In this document: piece after piece, positions 7,744 to 16,487 of the stretch | How the letters are laid out: every line of letters begins with the position of its first letter | Position numbering within the stretch: the stretch's first letter is position 1 | Source: an uncultured bacterium | Lineage (GTDB): Bacteria > Bacillota > Clostridia > Lachnospirales > Lachnospiraceae | Assembly: GCA_905215625.1 (NCBI GenBank) | Contig: CAJMQQ010000015.1 | Coordinates: forward strand, 1-47,861 | DNA length: 47,861 bases | Reading direction: 5' to 3' | Notes under the pieces: generated by a model | The model's input: only the letters and a program-made list of their open reading frames with translations | Database searches by the model: none | Told to the model about the DNA's origin: nothing | Position numbers and translations under genes: made by a program

Positions 7744-9135
7744 ATGGATTTAGTTACAGTAAGAGAATTATATAAAAACCGTGATGCGTATCTGGGCAAA
7801 GAAATTTCCATCGGCGGCTGGGTTCGCAGTATCCGCGATTCCAAGGCCTTCGGCTTTATCGTTGTCAGCGATGGTACTTTTTTTGAAACCCTTCAGGTCG
7901 TTTATCATGATACCATGCCTAATTTCGCAGAAATTTCCAAGTTAAATGTAGGATCCGCTATTATCGTAAAAGGTACCCTGGTTGCAACCCCACAGGCAAA
8001 ACAGCCATTTGAGATCCAGGCAGAGCAGATTGAGGTGGAAGGCCCTTCCGCTCCGGATTATCCTCTGCAGAAAAAGCGCCATTCCTTTGAATATCTGCGG
8101 ACCATTTCCCATCTACGTCCCAGAACCAATACGTTCCAGGCCGTATTCCGCGTACGTTCCCTGATTGCCTATGCAATTCACCAGTATTTCCAGGAGAGAG
8201 ACTTTGTTTATGTTCACACTCCCCTGATTACCGGAAGCGACTGTGAAGGTGCCGGCGAAATGTTCCAGGTTACCACCATGGATTTAAATAATGTTCCGAA
8301 AAATGCTGACGGCACTGTAGATTTCAGCAAGGACTTTTTCAACAAGCCTACCAACCTGACCGTTTCCGGCCAGTTAAACGGCGAGACCTATGCAATGGCA
8401 TTCCGCAACATCTACACCTTTGGCCCTACTTTCCGTGCAGAAAACTCCAACACCACCCGCCATGCGGCTGAGTTCTGGATGATTGAGCCGGAAATCGCGT
8501 TTGCCGATCTGGAAGATGATATGGATCTGGCTGAAGGTATGTTAAAATACATTATCAAGTTTGTATTAGAACACGCTCCAGAAGAGATGAACTTCTTTAA
8601 CCAGTTTGTAGACAAGGGTCTTTTAGACCGTCTCAACGGAATCCTCAATTCTGAATTTGCCCGCGTTACCTATACAGAGGCTGTAGAAATTCTGGAAAAG
8701 AACAACGACAACTTCGATTACAAGGTATTCTGGGGTTGTGACCTTCAGACAGAGCATGAGCGCTATCTGACCGAACAGGTTTATAAGAAGCCAGTATTTG
8801 TTACGGATTATCCAAAGGAGATCAAGGCATTCTATATGAAGCTGAATCCAGACGGCAAGACCGTTGCCGCTGTTGACTGCTTAGTACCAGGTATCGGCGA
8901 GATTATCGGCGGCAGCCAGAGAGAGGATGATTACGAAAAGCTTCTGGCCAGAATGAATGAGCTGGGATTAAAACCAGAGGATTATGACTTCTATCTGGAT
9001 CTGCGTAAATACGGTTCTACCCGCCATGCTGGTTTTGGTCTGGGATTTGAGCGCTGCGTAATGTATCTGACCGGTATGTCCAACATCCGCGACGTTATTC
9101 CATTCCCAAGAACCGTTAATAACTGCGATTTATAA
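7744..9135 (+). CDS. asnS: Asparaginyl-tRNA synthetase
   Basis: 463-residue class IIb aminoacyl-tRNA synthetase that charges tRNA-Asn with asparagine in the cytoplasm. The N-terminal OB-fold anticodon-binding domain (residues 1-110, IGGWVRSIRDSKAFGFI) is followed by the catalytic core with class II motif 2 (FRAENSNTTRHAAEFWMIEP) and motif 3 (GFGLGFERCVMYLTG). The start at 7744 is chosen because AAAAGGAG lies 8 nt upstream and the protein then aligns with the family; the frame is open 78 bp further upstream, through the promoter. It is transcribed alone. Confidence 0.97.
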   Translation: MDLVTVRELYKNRDAYLGKEISIGGWVRSIRDSKAFGFIVVSDGTFFETLQVVYHDTMPNFAEISKLNVGSAIIVKGTLVATPQAKQPFEIQAEQIEVEGPSAPDYPLQKKRHSFEYLRTISHLRPRTNTFQAVFRVRSLIAYAIHQYFQERDFVYVHTPLITGSDCEGAGEMFQVTTMDLNNVPKNADGTVDFSKDFFNKPTNLTVSGQLNGETYAMAFRNIYTFGPTFRAENSNTTRHAAEFWMIEPEIAFADLEDDMDLAEGMLKYIIKFVLEHAPEEMNFFNQFVDKGLLDRLNGILNSEFARVTYTEAVEILEKNNDNFDYKVFWGCDLQTEHERYLTEQVYKKPVFVTDYPKEIKAFYMKLNPDGKTVAAVDCLVPGIGEIIGGSQREDDYEKLLARMNELGLKPEDYDFYLDLRKYGSTRHAGFGLGFERCVMYLTGMSNIRDVIPFPRTVNNCDL

Positions 9136-9146
9136 TTACTTGGCAC

Positions 9147-9224
9147 AAAAAAGAGGCCGCTTTCAAGATATGCCTGCCGGAAATCGTTTTCCTGACAAGG
9201 CGTTTTTGGGGGCAGCCCTTTTTT
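9147..9224 (+). terminator. Candidate extended terminator after asnS
   Basis: AAAAAAG (9147-9153) followed by GGC can pair with GCC and CTTTTTT (9216-9224), enclosing an inner GCCT/AGGC plus GGAAA/TTTCC-like hairpin (9171-9200). The 3' side ends in a six-T run. The stem has mismatches, so this is a candidate rather than a clean terminator, but it lies in the right place between asnS and the nuclease gene. Confidence 0.45.
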
Positions 9225-9259
9225 CTAATTACACGCCAATGTAAAACGGGGGAGGTACT

Positions 9260-10336
9260 ATGAAATTTATCCATACTGCTGATATTCACTGGGGCATGGC
9301 TCCAGACAGTGATAAACCCTGGAGCAAAGAGCGTGCCCAGGCGATTAAAGATTCGTTTCAAGAGGTTATCCGGCAGGCAAGAGAACGCGATGTTGATTTC
9401 CTGTTTATATCCGGCGACCTCTTTCACAGGCAGCCGTTAGCGAGGGATTTAAAAGAGCTTAACTACCTGTTTTCTACCATTCCCAGCGTCCGGATTGTCC
9501 TGATTGCAGGAAATCACGACCGGATCCGGCCCAATTCTGCAGTTTTAAGTTTTTCCTGGTGTCCCAACGTCACTTACCTGACCGGCGAGGACCTGGAATC
9601 CGTTTATTTTAAGGATCTTAACACCGAAGTTTATGGATTCAGTTACCATACTGCTGAAATGAAAGAAGACCGGCTTACCCCCATCCAGATTCCGGAAAAT
9701 GACCACATCCGTATTCTGCTGGCTCATGGCGGCGATGCCCTACATCTTCCGTTTAACCGGGCGTCCCTGGCCGCTCTGCCGTTTGATTATATTGCCTTAG
9801 GCCATATCCATAAGCCGGAACTGGTGCTGGAAGGAAAAGCCGCCTTTCCAGGATCTTTAGAGCCTCTGGACAAGACTGAGCTTGGCCCCCATGGTTTTTA
9901 TTATGGAGAAATCAATTCCCTGACTCATCGGGTCTCTGTGCTGGAATTTGTGCCTGTTTCCCGATGTCAGTACATTTCCCTGGCAGTAGGCGTCACACCG
10001 GCAACGACAAACTCTGAGCTGGCTGCCAGCATTTCCCAGGAAATCAGCCGGCGGGGAAGCCAGAATATTTACCGCTTCCTTATCCGCGGAATGCGGGATC
10101 CGGATATTTCTTTTGATTTGGATGTGCTGGCCTCCCGTTTCCGGATTGTAGAAATTGTCGACAATTCCGAACCTCAGTATGACTTTTCCGCCTTGTTTGC
10201 AGAACATCCCAGCGACATGATCGGATTTTATATCCAGGCCCTCCAAAAGGATGATATGAGCCAGGTAGAAAAAAAAGCATTGTATTACGGAATCAACGCA
10301 CTTTTGCGTACCACTGACGAAAGGAGGCCGGTATGA
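9260..10336 (+). CDS. Metallophosphoesterase, SbcD/YhaO-like DNA exonuclease
   Basis: 358 residues. All calcineurin-type phosphoesterase motifs are present in order: HTADIHWG (5-12), FISGDLFHR (about 49-57), GNHD (about 80), LLAHGGD (about 152) and ALGHIHKP (about 176), which supply the two-metal centre. SbcD/Mre11-like proteins act with an ABC-type ATPase to process DNA ends; the ATPase gene follows with a 4-nt overlap (ATGA), as expected for such a pair. It resembles Bacillus YhaO more than classical SbcD. AAACGGGGGAGG precedes the ATG. A DNA-repair role is from family knowledge. Confidence 0.88.
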   Translation: MKFIHTADIHWGMAPDSDKPWSKERAQAIKDSFQEVIRQARERDVDFLFISGDLFHRQPLARDLKELNYLFSTIPSVRIVLIAGNHDRIRPNSAVLSFSWCPNVTYLTGEDLESVYFKDLNTEVYGFSYHTAEMKEDRLTPIQIPENDHIRILLAHGGDALHLPFNRASLAALPFDYIALGHIHKPELVLEGKAAFPGSLEPLDKTELGPHGFYYGEINSLTHRVSVLEFVPVSRCQYISLAVGVTPATTNSELAASISQEISRRGSQNIYRFLIRGMRDPDISFDLDVLASRFRIVEIVDNSEPQYDFSALFAEHPSDMIGFYIQALQKDDMSQVEKKALYYGINALLRTTDERRPV

Positions 10337-12171
10337 AATTATTAGACGTGTATATCAATGGATTCGGCAAATTCCATGACCGTTCCGTTGCCTTTCATGA
10401 TGGTTTAAATATCGTATACGGAAAAAATGAAGCCGGCAAATCCACCCTCCATACCTTTATCCGCAGTATGCTGTTTGGTATGGAACGCCAGCGTGGACGG
10501 GCGGCCAGGACGGATTCCTACAGCCGGTTTCTGCCCTGGGAAAACAAGGGCGGCTATGAAGGACGGCTCCGCCTGGAAAAAGATGGCCATATTTACCGGA
10601 TTGAGCGCAACTTCCAGAACAATAAAGAATTTACCATTATAGATGAAACAGCCGGAAAGGCTGTCGAGCCGACCAAAGCTTTTATGGAATCTCTTCTCAA
10701 TGGGTTAAGCGAGACGGCTTACAGCAACACCATCAGCATTGGCCAGTTAAAAAGCGCGACGGATGCCGGCATGGTAGCAGAACTCCGCAATTATATCGCC
10801 AACCTGAACACTTCCGGAAACATGGCCTTAAATATCACGAAAGCAACCGCCTTTTTAAAATCCCAAAAGAAAGCTTTTGAAAATGAAATGGTTCCGGAAG
10901 CTGCCCGAAGCTACGCTTCCCTGTTGGGGGAAATCCGGAATATCGAAAAAGAAATTTCCGCTCCGGAATACGAAAACCACCTGACCGGTTATCGGAAACA
11001 GCGAGAACAGATGACGGTTACCATTGCGGAAAAACAGGCAGAAAAAGAAGATTTGCTTCAGAAAATAGCCAGAGGACGACAGTTGTTAAACAACTATCAG
11101 TTTACTGACGGAGACTCCATCCGCACCTATTTGTCGGAAGCCCAGAGTATTTATGGAAAATACCAGGCTGCAAGCGATGCTTGTACCCGCCCTGGCTCCA
11201 AAATCCTGATGATTCTTTCGTTTCTGCTGTGTGCGCTCTGTCTGGCAGGCTGCGGCGCTTTTGCTGTACTTCAGCCATTTGGGGATTCCAGTCTTCCTCT
11301 GGCGTTCGGCTTGGGCGGGCTTGGCGCGCTCCTTCTGGTATTCGGTTTTCTGCTGGCCTTTAAACGCAGCAGCCGGAAAAAAGAATTAAAATATTCTTCC
11401 AAACTTCTGCAGGAAATCCTATCCCGCCACATTGGCGACAGTTCTATCAGTTCTGAGGCTATGGCGGCTTTTGAGAAGCGGATGGAAGAATATGAGCGCC
11501 TCTATGAGGCTTTAGTGAAGTCAGAAGAAACCGCTGCAGTCCTGGTAACAGAAATTGACACTCTCATGGCACAGCAGGCCAGCTGTACAGAGGAAATCGA
11601 ACACCAGCAGCGAATCCAGTGGGAATTAGAGCAAAAGCTGGAACATCTGGCTAACTGCAAAACCCAGGCAGAAGCCCTTCGTCATGTTCTGACAGAAAAT
11701 GATCGGATTTCCCATGAAATCTCTGCCATTGATTTAGCTATGGAGACGATGACCGCCCTTTCCACTTCCATTCGGGATTCATTTGGTCTGTATTTAAATA
11801 AAGAGGCATCCCAGCTTATTGAACAGATTACCGGCGGCGTGTACAACAGTATGAGTGTAGACGAAAATCTCCATGTATTTATGAATACCAAAACCAAACT
11901 GGTTCCGTTAGAACAGGTCAGCAGCGGCACCATGGATCAGGTTTACCTAGCTCTCCGTCTGGCTTCTGCCAAATTGATTCAAACAGGCGACGATCCCCTT
12001 CCGCTTATCTTTGACGACAGCTTTGTCCTCTATGATGACGACCGTCTCCGTACCGCTCTTCGCTGGCTGGTAACGGCCTATCCCGGCCAGATTATTATCT
12101 TTACCTGCCATCAGCGGGAAGCCCAGATGCTGACCGCCAACCAGATTCCCTATCATCTGGTGACGATTTAA
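10333..12171 (+). CDS. AAA/ABC-type ATPase, YhaN-like, with two membrane helices
   Basis: 612 residues. The Walker A motif YGKNEAGKST is at 29-38, an ABC-signature-like VSSGTMDQVYLAL at 529-541 and Walker B PLIFDDSF at about 557-564, giving an SMC/Rad50-type split ATPase with coiled coil between the halves (190-290 and 350-470). Two hydrophobic helices (about 291-313 and 321-343) interrupt the coiled coil, so the protein is probably anchored in the membrane. Bacillus YhaN is much longer (over 900 residues), so this is a short form. It overlaps the nuclease gene by 4 nt and should be its motor partner. Confidence 0.85.
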   Translation: MKLLDVYINGFGKFHDRSVAFHDGLNIVYGKNEAGKSTLHTFIRSMLFGMERQRGRAARTDSYSRFLPWENKGGYEGRLRLEKDGHIYRIERNFQNNKEFTIIDETAGKAVEPTKAFMESLLNGLSETAYSNTISIGQLKSATDAGMVAELRNYIANLNTSGNMALNITKATAFLKSQKKAFENEMVPEAARSYASLLGEIRNIEKEISAPEYENHLTGYRKQREQMTVTIAEKQAEKEDLLQKIARGRQLLNNYQFTDGDSIRTYLSEAQSIYGKYQAASDACTRPGSKILMILSFLLCALCLAGCGAFAVLQPFGDSSLPLAFGLGGLGALLLVFGFLLAFKRSSRKKELKYSSKLLQEILSRHIGDSSISSEAMAAFEKRMEEYERLYEALVKSEETAAVLVTEIDTLMAQQASCTEEIEHQQRIQWELEQKLEHLANCKTQAEALRHVLTENDRISHEISAIDLAMETMTALSTSIRDSFGLYLNKEASQLIEQITGGVYNSMSVDENLHVFMNTKTKLVPLEQVSSGTMDQVYLALRLASAKLIQTGDDPLPLIFDDSFVLYDDDRLRTALRWLVTAYPGQIIIFTCHQREAQMLTANQIPYHLVTI

Positions 12172-12185
12172 TCTGCATATTCAAA

Positions 12186-12211
12186 CAGGGCGCATACGAA
12201 TATGCGCCCTG
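12186..12211. terminator. Bidirectional hairpin between convergent genes
   Basis: CAGGGCGCATA (12186-12196) pairs perfectly with TATGCGCCCTG (12201-12211) over a CGAA tetraloop. The T-tracts on both sides are short (AAAATT to the right; TTTGAATA on the minus strand). It lies between the convergent YhaN-like and ridA genes and probably ends both transcripts. Confidence 0.75.
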
Positions 12212-12242
12212 CAAAATTACAGCTCTGTTTTTCTGTTTTCCC

Positions 12243-12626
12243 TTATTTTACGGCAATTGCCTCAATCTCAACTAATGCACCTTTTGGAAGGGCTGCTGCC
12301 TGGAATGCTGCACGCGCAGGGCAGTCTCCTTCAAAAAATTCTGCATAAACCTCATTCATTGGAACAAAGTTTGCAATATCGCTAAGCAAAACTGTGGTCT
12401 TTACCACATTTTCCATAGTCATTCCAGCTTCTGCCAGGATTGCCTTGATATTGGTTAAAGACTGTCTGGTCTGGCTTTTAATGTCGTCTCCGGCAAATTC
12501 ACCAGTTGCCGGATCAAGAGGAATCTGACCGGAAACGTAACAGGTTTCTCCGCAAGCCACGATTCCCTGGCTGTAAGGGCCAATTGCTGCTGGCGCATTT
12601 TTTGTACTAATCACTTTTTTTGACAT
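12243..12626 (-). CDS. ridA: RidA-family enamine/imine deaminase
   Basis: 127 residues, normal for RidA (YjgF/YER057c/UK114). RidA hydrolyses reactive 2-aminoacrylate and related enamine/imine intermediates released by PLP enzymes and amino-acid oxidases. The family pattern is clear: NAPAAIGPYSQ at the start, VSGQIPLDPATGE, and CPARAAFQ near residue 104 with the substrate-binding arginine. The start at 12626 follows AAGGGGAG; the 12 extra codons of open frame upstream lack a site. The DauR-like regulator gene is divergent, 150 bp away. Confidence 0.94.
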   Translation of the reverse strand: MSKKVISTKNAPAAIGPYSQGIVACGETCYVSGQIPLDPATGEFAGDDIKSQTRQSLTNIKAILAEAGMTMENVVKTTVLLSDIANFVPMNEVYAEFFEGDCPARAAFQAAALPKGALVEIEAIAVK

Positions 12627-12707
12627 GATCCATTCTCCCCTTTTTGATAATTTTTTTATCATTTATCCATATTATGCAATATTTTTTATCGAAACGCAAG
12701 TCTTAAT

Positions 12708-12735
12708 TGTGTTTTTTTCTTCCCCTTGCTATAAT
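12708..12735 (+). promoter_or_regulatory. Putative promoter of the DauR-like regulator
   Basis: TTGTGT (12708-12713), 16-bp spacer, TATAAT (12730-12735). Start of transcription near 12742, about 34 nt before the TTG start codon. Its placement confirms that translation cannot begin at the upstream ATG at 12707. Confidence 0.6.
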
Positions 12736-12775
12736 AACATCAATATATACGGACGTTTATTTATGGAGGTGCGCT

Positions 12776-13408
12776 TTGACTGATCAGGAAGTTCTGCAAA
12801 TTTATATTGACTTAGTGCCATTTTTAGCCAAGGTCTACGGGCCTGGCTGTGAAGTAGTGCTTCACAATACCGCTAATCCGGCTCATTCCTTAACTGCTAT
12901 CCAGAATTCCATCTCCGGGCGGCAGGTAGGAGACGCCCTTACGGATTTGGGGCAGGAACTGAAAGCCAAAGGAATGTATACGGACTCTTCTTATCTGGCC
13001 AATTATCCAGGAAAGGGGAAAGGGCGGGATTTTCTCTCCAGTACCTATTATATCAAAAATGAAAACCGGCTTATTGGCCTTTTGTGCATCAATAAGGATT
13101 TGTCTGCTGTTTCAGAACTAAATCATTCGATCCAGAATTTTCTGCATCAGTTTAACTTAAATCCTGCTCCAGAAGGCGAACTTTCTGAAAACTTAGACAC
13201 CCCTATGGAAAGTCTACTCCGCAGCCGCATTGTCGAATTGACCACCCTTCTGGGACGTTCTCCTTCTCAAATGTCTTCGAAAGAAAAAGCGCAGATCGTC
13301 TGCCAGCTTAATGAAGAAGGACTTATGAACGTAAAAGGGGCCGCTGCCCAGATTGCAAATCAGCTTTCTGTCAGCGTCCCCACTGTATATCGCTATTTAA
13401 AAAAATAA
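12776..13408 (+). CDS. YheO/DauR-like transcriptional regulator (PAS-like + HTH)
   Basis: 210 residues from a TTG start at 12776, chosen because TATGGAGG lies 6-7 nt upstream. The N-terminal YheO-like PAS domain (about 1-120; IDLVPFLAKVYGPGCEVVLH, then YIKNENRLIGLLCINKD) is followed by a C-terminal helix-turn-helix (about 158-210; MNVKGAAAQIANQLSVSVPT, VYRYLKK). The E. coli relative DauR controls D-amino-acid use. Here the divergent partner is ridA, which deals with imines made during amino-acid deamination, so the regulator may act on ridA. The ligand is unknown. Confidence 0.85.
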   Translation: MTDQEVLQIYIDLVPFLAKVYGPGCEVVLHNTANPAHSLTAIQNSISGRQVGDALTDLGQELKAKGMYTDSSYLANYPGKGKGRDFLSSTYYIKNENRLIGLLCINKDLSAVSELNHSIQNFLHQFNLNPAPEGELSENLDTPMESLLRSRIVELTTLLGRSPSQMSSKEKAQIVCQLNEEGLMNVKGAAAQIANQLSVSVPTVYRYLKK

Positions 13409-13420
13409 ATAAGTTCTTTT

Positions 13421-14533
13421 CTATCCGTTTTTTTGCGCCTGATAGACAGCTATGGCCTCGCTTAAATTCGAAGCTCTCCCGCCCCGGACAATTTTGGCCA
13501 GTTCAGACAGTTTATCCGGCTGCAAAAACTCTTTTCCAAGATACGTCTCATACTGATCCGTTACCAGAAGCGCCTGTTCCTTTGCATGAATCTGCGCTTC
13601 CTTCAATCTGGTTTCAATACGGGTGTGTTCCTCTTCCAGCGCTTCCATTTTAACTTTATTATTGTTCATAATCTCGTCTGAAATAATGGTTTTCGTCACT
13701 GTATTAAAGGCATTTAACGCCTCTTTTTTCTGATTGCTGATCTGCTGCAGCTCCTGCTCAATCTGGGAAATCTCATCATCATATTTTTCCAAATTGTAAA
13801 TCGCCTCATCCCTGTCCTTGCGGATAGAGGACGTAATGGCCCGAATTTTCCGGTTGTTTCCCCGAATGGTGCCGCGGATATCTTTTCCCTGCTTCAGAAC
13901 CGCCAGATGGTGCATTTTCACTTTGTTTCCCACTAAAATATACAATCCGCCAAAAATCAGAATCACGATCAGATAGATAATCACCAACACCCAGAACTTC
14001 CGGCTTTCCTCTGGTATAAACAGATAGGAAGCCAACGGAATCCCTACAAAACATACCAGAAAACCAAACAGCAGAAGCCCCAGTTCTTTCAGGCTTCCAG
14101 GCATATAAAAGGCATAAAACCACGTCGTTTTGCAAAACGACGGCACCCTGTTTTGTTTAAATAATGTTTTTAACTGCGTGGACAGCTCCTGGTTCTGCTC
14201 TTTTAATTCTTTTGTCTCTTCTGCAATCCGCTCCTTAATCCCCTGGTTTTTGGCCTTTTCTCTTTTGGCCCGTATTTTTCTCAGCCTGTCTTGTTCAGTT
14301 CCAATCTCTTTATCGTAGCTGGCGCTGATTCCATCCCTGCGTTTTTTTACCGTCTGATTGATGGTATCTGCCATATCCAGCCGTTCCTGTTCTAATTCTT
14401 TATCAATCCGCTCTTCTTCCGCTTCCAGGTCTTCACAGGCCTTTTTGCTGCGGTTTAACTCTTCTATTGCCTTTATCGCATCTGCCAAAAATGCAGAACA
14501 ATCTGTAACTCCCGACGTAATCCCTGTTCCCAT
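13421..14533 (-). CDS. Coiled-coil membrane protein of unknown function
   Basis: 370 residues, not recognised. Long charged coiled-coil stretches (about 20-125 and 205-330) flank two adjacent transmembrane helices (about 151-172 and 180-202) joined by a very short loop, so both coiled-coil arms should lie in the cytoplasm. There is no signal peptide and no enzymatic motif. AAAGGGG lies 7 nt before the ATG. It converges on the DauR-like gene with only 12 bp between stop codons, and diverges from the 88-residue gene. The shape recalls scaffolding or membrane-remodelling proteins, but no function can be assigned. Confidence 0.7.
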   Translation of the reverse strand: MGTGITSGVTDCSAFLADAIKAIEELNRSKKACEDLEAEEERIDKELEQERLDMADTINQTVKKRRDGISASYDKEIGTEQDRLRKIRAKREKAKNQGIKERIAEETKELKEQNQELSTQLKTLFKQNRVPSFCKTTWFYAFYMPGSLKELGLLLFGFLVCFVGIPLASYLFIPEESRKFWVLVIIYLIVILIFGGLYILVGNKVKMHHLAVLKQGKDIRGTIRGNNRKIRAITSSIRKDRDEAIYNLEKYDDEISQIEQELQQISNQKKEALNAFNTVTKTIISDEIMNNNKVKMEALEEEHTRIETRLKEAQIHAKEQALLVTDQYETYLGKEFLQPDKLSELAKIVRGGRASNLSEAIAVYQAQKNG

Positions 14534-14641
14534 ATTTTGTCCCCTTTGTAAATGGAAAACTGCTTCTTATACAAGCTGTCCTGAACTGCTATGTATAGAT
14601 TACTACAAATCACAAGGAAGAACAAGGGGGAAATTCCCACC

Positions 14642-14670
14642 TTTACAAGGTCCCGAAAATCCGATATACT
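14642..14670 (+). promoter_or_regulatory. Putative sigma-A promoter of the 88-residue gene
   Basis: TTTACA (14642-14647), 17-bp spacer, TATACT (14665-14670). Directly upstream, GGGAAATTCCC (14629-14640 region) is a near-perfect palindrome that could be an operator. This promoter argues that the small downstream gene is really expressed. Confidence 0.7.
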
Positions 14671-14709
14671 AGCATCAGTTTACACCAATCTGAAAAGGAG
14701 GCAACCCTT

Positions 14710-14976
14710 ATGTTCCGTATGTGGGGAAAAATCTGGAAAGACAATCATCTGATGCAGGATACGGTTATCTGTATGCCGGATTACTCCATGTCCCGTACCC
14801 AGATGGTTTTCGGCGCTTTAGATGAAATCTGCAGCCAGTTTGACTTAGGCCACCCTATCTGGATGGATTCCACCATCCGGGAGTTTCAGCGCCACGATAA
14901 AACCCGTTTTTATCAGGACAGTTTTGTAGAAACCATTGATTTTGATTATCTGGAAATTCATGTGATAGAGGAATAA
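14710..14976 (+). CDS. Small conserved-type protein of unknown function (88 aa)
   Basis: 88 residues, soluble, no signal peptide or membrane helix. Composition is acidic toward the C-terminus (FDYLEIHVIEE), rich in aromatic residues and Met; no motif I recognise. It has its own promoter, an AAAAGGAGG site 10 nt before the ATG and a strong shared terminator after the stop codon, so it is a real single-gene unit. No function is inferred. Confidence 0.75.
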   Translation: MFRMWGKIWKDNHLMQDTVICMPDYSMSRTQMVFGALDEICSQFDLGHPIWMDSTIREFQRHDKTRFYQDSFVETIDFDYLEIHVIEE

Positions 14977-14979
14977 ATC

Positions 14980-15032
14980 AGAAAAGAAGTCCGCACCGAA
15001 GCATTTCTGCCGTCAGCATGGACTTCTTTTCT
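14980..15032. terminator. Bidirectional terminator (88-aa gene / pgi)
   Basis: AGAAAAGAAGTCC (14980-14992) pairs perfectly with GGACTTCTTTTCT (15020-15032), a 13-bp stem with a 27-nt loop that itself may fold. The A/T-rich ends give U-runs on both strands, which suits the convergent arrangement. Confidence 0.85.
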
Positions 15033-15050
15033 AATTTCATTCTGTTATGA

Positions 15051-16400
15051 TTATAATCTCTTTAACAGCTTTTCTCTCTCATCCTCATAACCAGGCTTGC
15101 CAAGAAGTGCAAACATATTCTTCTTGTAGCTTTCTACGCCAGGCTGGTTAAATGGATTCACTCCTAATAAGTAGCCACTGATGCCGCAGGCAAACTCAAA
15201 GAAGTAGAATAACTGTCCCAGATAGAATGCATTCTGCTCTGGAATATTTACACGCAGGTTTGGAACGTTTCCGTCTGTATGAGCTAAAATAGTGCCGTTC
15301 ATCGCGCTCTTGTTGACAAAATCAACGCTCTTTCCAGCCAGATAGTTCATACCGTCCGTGTCTACTGCTTCTTCCTTTAACAATACTTCTGCTGGAGAAT
15401 CCTCAACATTTAATACAGTCTCAAACATGATTCTGGAACCGTCCTGGATAAACTGTCCCATGGAATGCAGGTCGGTTGTCAAATCAACTGCATGAGGCAG
15501 AATACCTTTCTGATCTTTTCCTTCGCTCTCGCCGTAAAGCTGTTTCCACCATTCAGATACATAGTGAAGGCTTGGCTCATAGTTTGCTACGATTTCAACC
15601 TGTTTGCCTTTGCGAAGAAGGATGTTGCGGACTGCTGCATACAGCAGAGCCGGATTTTCCTCATATGGAGCGTTTAATGCTTTCTCTCTTCCAGAAGCAG
15701 CTCCTTCCATCAGCTTGTCAATATCTGCGCCGCTGACTGCGATTGGCAGCAGACCTACTGCGGTCAGTACGGAGAAACGGCCGCCAACATCATCCGGAAC
15801 CACGAAGGACTCATAGCCTTCTTCATTTGCCAGGTTCTTTAACGCTCCCTTAGCCTTGTCAGTGGTTGCATAGATTCTCTTGTTAGCCTCTTCTTTGCCA
15901 TATTTTTCAATCAGCAGTTCCTTAAATACGCGGAATGCGATTGCCGGTTCTGTGGTTGTTCCAGACTTGGAAATAATATTAATGGAAAAATCTTTACCCT
16001 TTAATACGTCCTGAAGATCTTTGATGTACTTGCTGCTGATGCTGTTTCCAACAAAATAAATCTCCGGAGTCTTTCTCTCTTCCTTAGAAAGAACATTATA
16101 AAAACTGTGGGATAAAAACTCAATTGCAGCTCTTGCGCCTAAATAAGAACCGCCGATACCGATTACCAAAAGGACATCTGAATCTGACTGAATCTTCTTC
16201 GCAGCCTCTTTAATCCGTGCAAACTCTTCCTTATCATAGTCTACTGGAAGGTCAATCCATCCTAAAAAATCATTGCCAGCGCCGCTTTTGCTGGTCAGCA
16301 CATCTTTCGCCCCCATAACAGCTGCTTTCATATAAGATAACTCATCTGCCGCAATAAATCCGGCTGCTTTGGAATAGTCAAATGTCACTTCTCTTCCCAT
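15051..16400 (-). CDS. pgi: Glucose-6-phosphate isomerase
   Basis: 449 residues, the usual length of the short Firmicutes Pgi. Interconverts glucose 6-phosphate and fructose 6-phosphate in glycolysis. Visible family motifs: VIGIGGSYLGARAAIEFL, the sugar-phosphate-binding SKSGTTTEPAIAFR, the PROSITE-type DVGGRFSVLTAVGLLP and the region YGESEGKDQKGILP with the catalytic acid, followed by DLHSMGQFIQDG. AAGGAG lies 9 nt before the ATG. A TATAAT box at 16462-16467 (no good -35) lies between this gene and the upstream unknown gene and may drive it. It links glucokinase to glycolysis and, through glucose 6-phosphate, to the glycogen genes here. Confidence 0.97.
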   Translation of the reverse strand: MGREVTFDYSKAAGFIAADELSYMKAAVMGAKDVLTSKSGAGNDFLGWIDLPVDYDKEEFARIKEAAKKIQSDSDVLLVIGIGGSYLGARAAIEFLSHSFYNVLSKEERKTPEIYFVGNSISSKYIKDLQDVLKGKDFSINIISKSGTTTEPAIAFRVFKELLIEKYGKEEANKRIYATTDKAKGALKNLANEEGYESFVVPDDVGGRFSVLTAVGLLPIAVSGADIDKLMEGAASGREKALNAPYEENPALLYAAVRNILLRKGKQVEIVANYEPSLHYVSEWWKQLYGESEGKDQKGILPHAVDLTTDLHSMGQFIQDGSRIMFETVLNVEDSPAEVLLKEEAVDTDGMNYLAGKSVDFVNKSAMNGTILAHTDGNVPNLRVNIPEQNAFYLGQLFYFFEFACGISGYLLGVNPFNQPGVESYKKNMFALLGKPGYEDEREKLLKRL

Positions 16401-16487
16401 TGCTATCGTCTCCTTTTTCTGATTGTTAAGAAAAATACTTTAAATACTTTGTCTGCTTTTCATTATAACATAGATAGGGTCAAAAAG

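Noticed and set aside
15465..15816. Plus-strand open frames inside pgi
   Set aside because: Several overlapping frames lie opposite the pgi coding sequence, have no ribosome binding sites and are its shadows.
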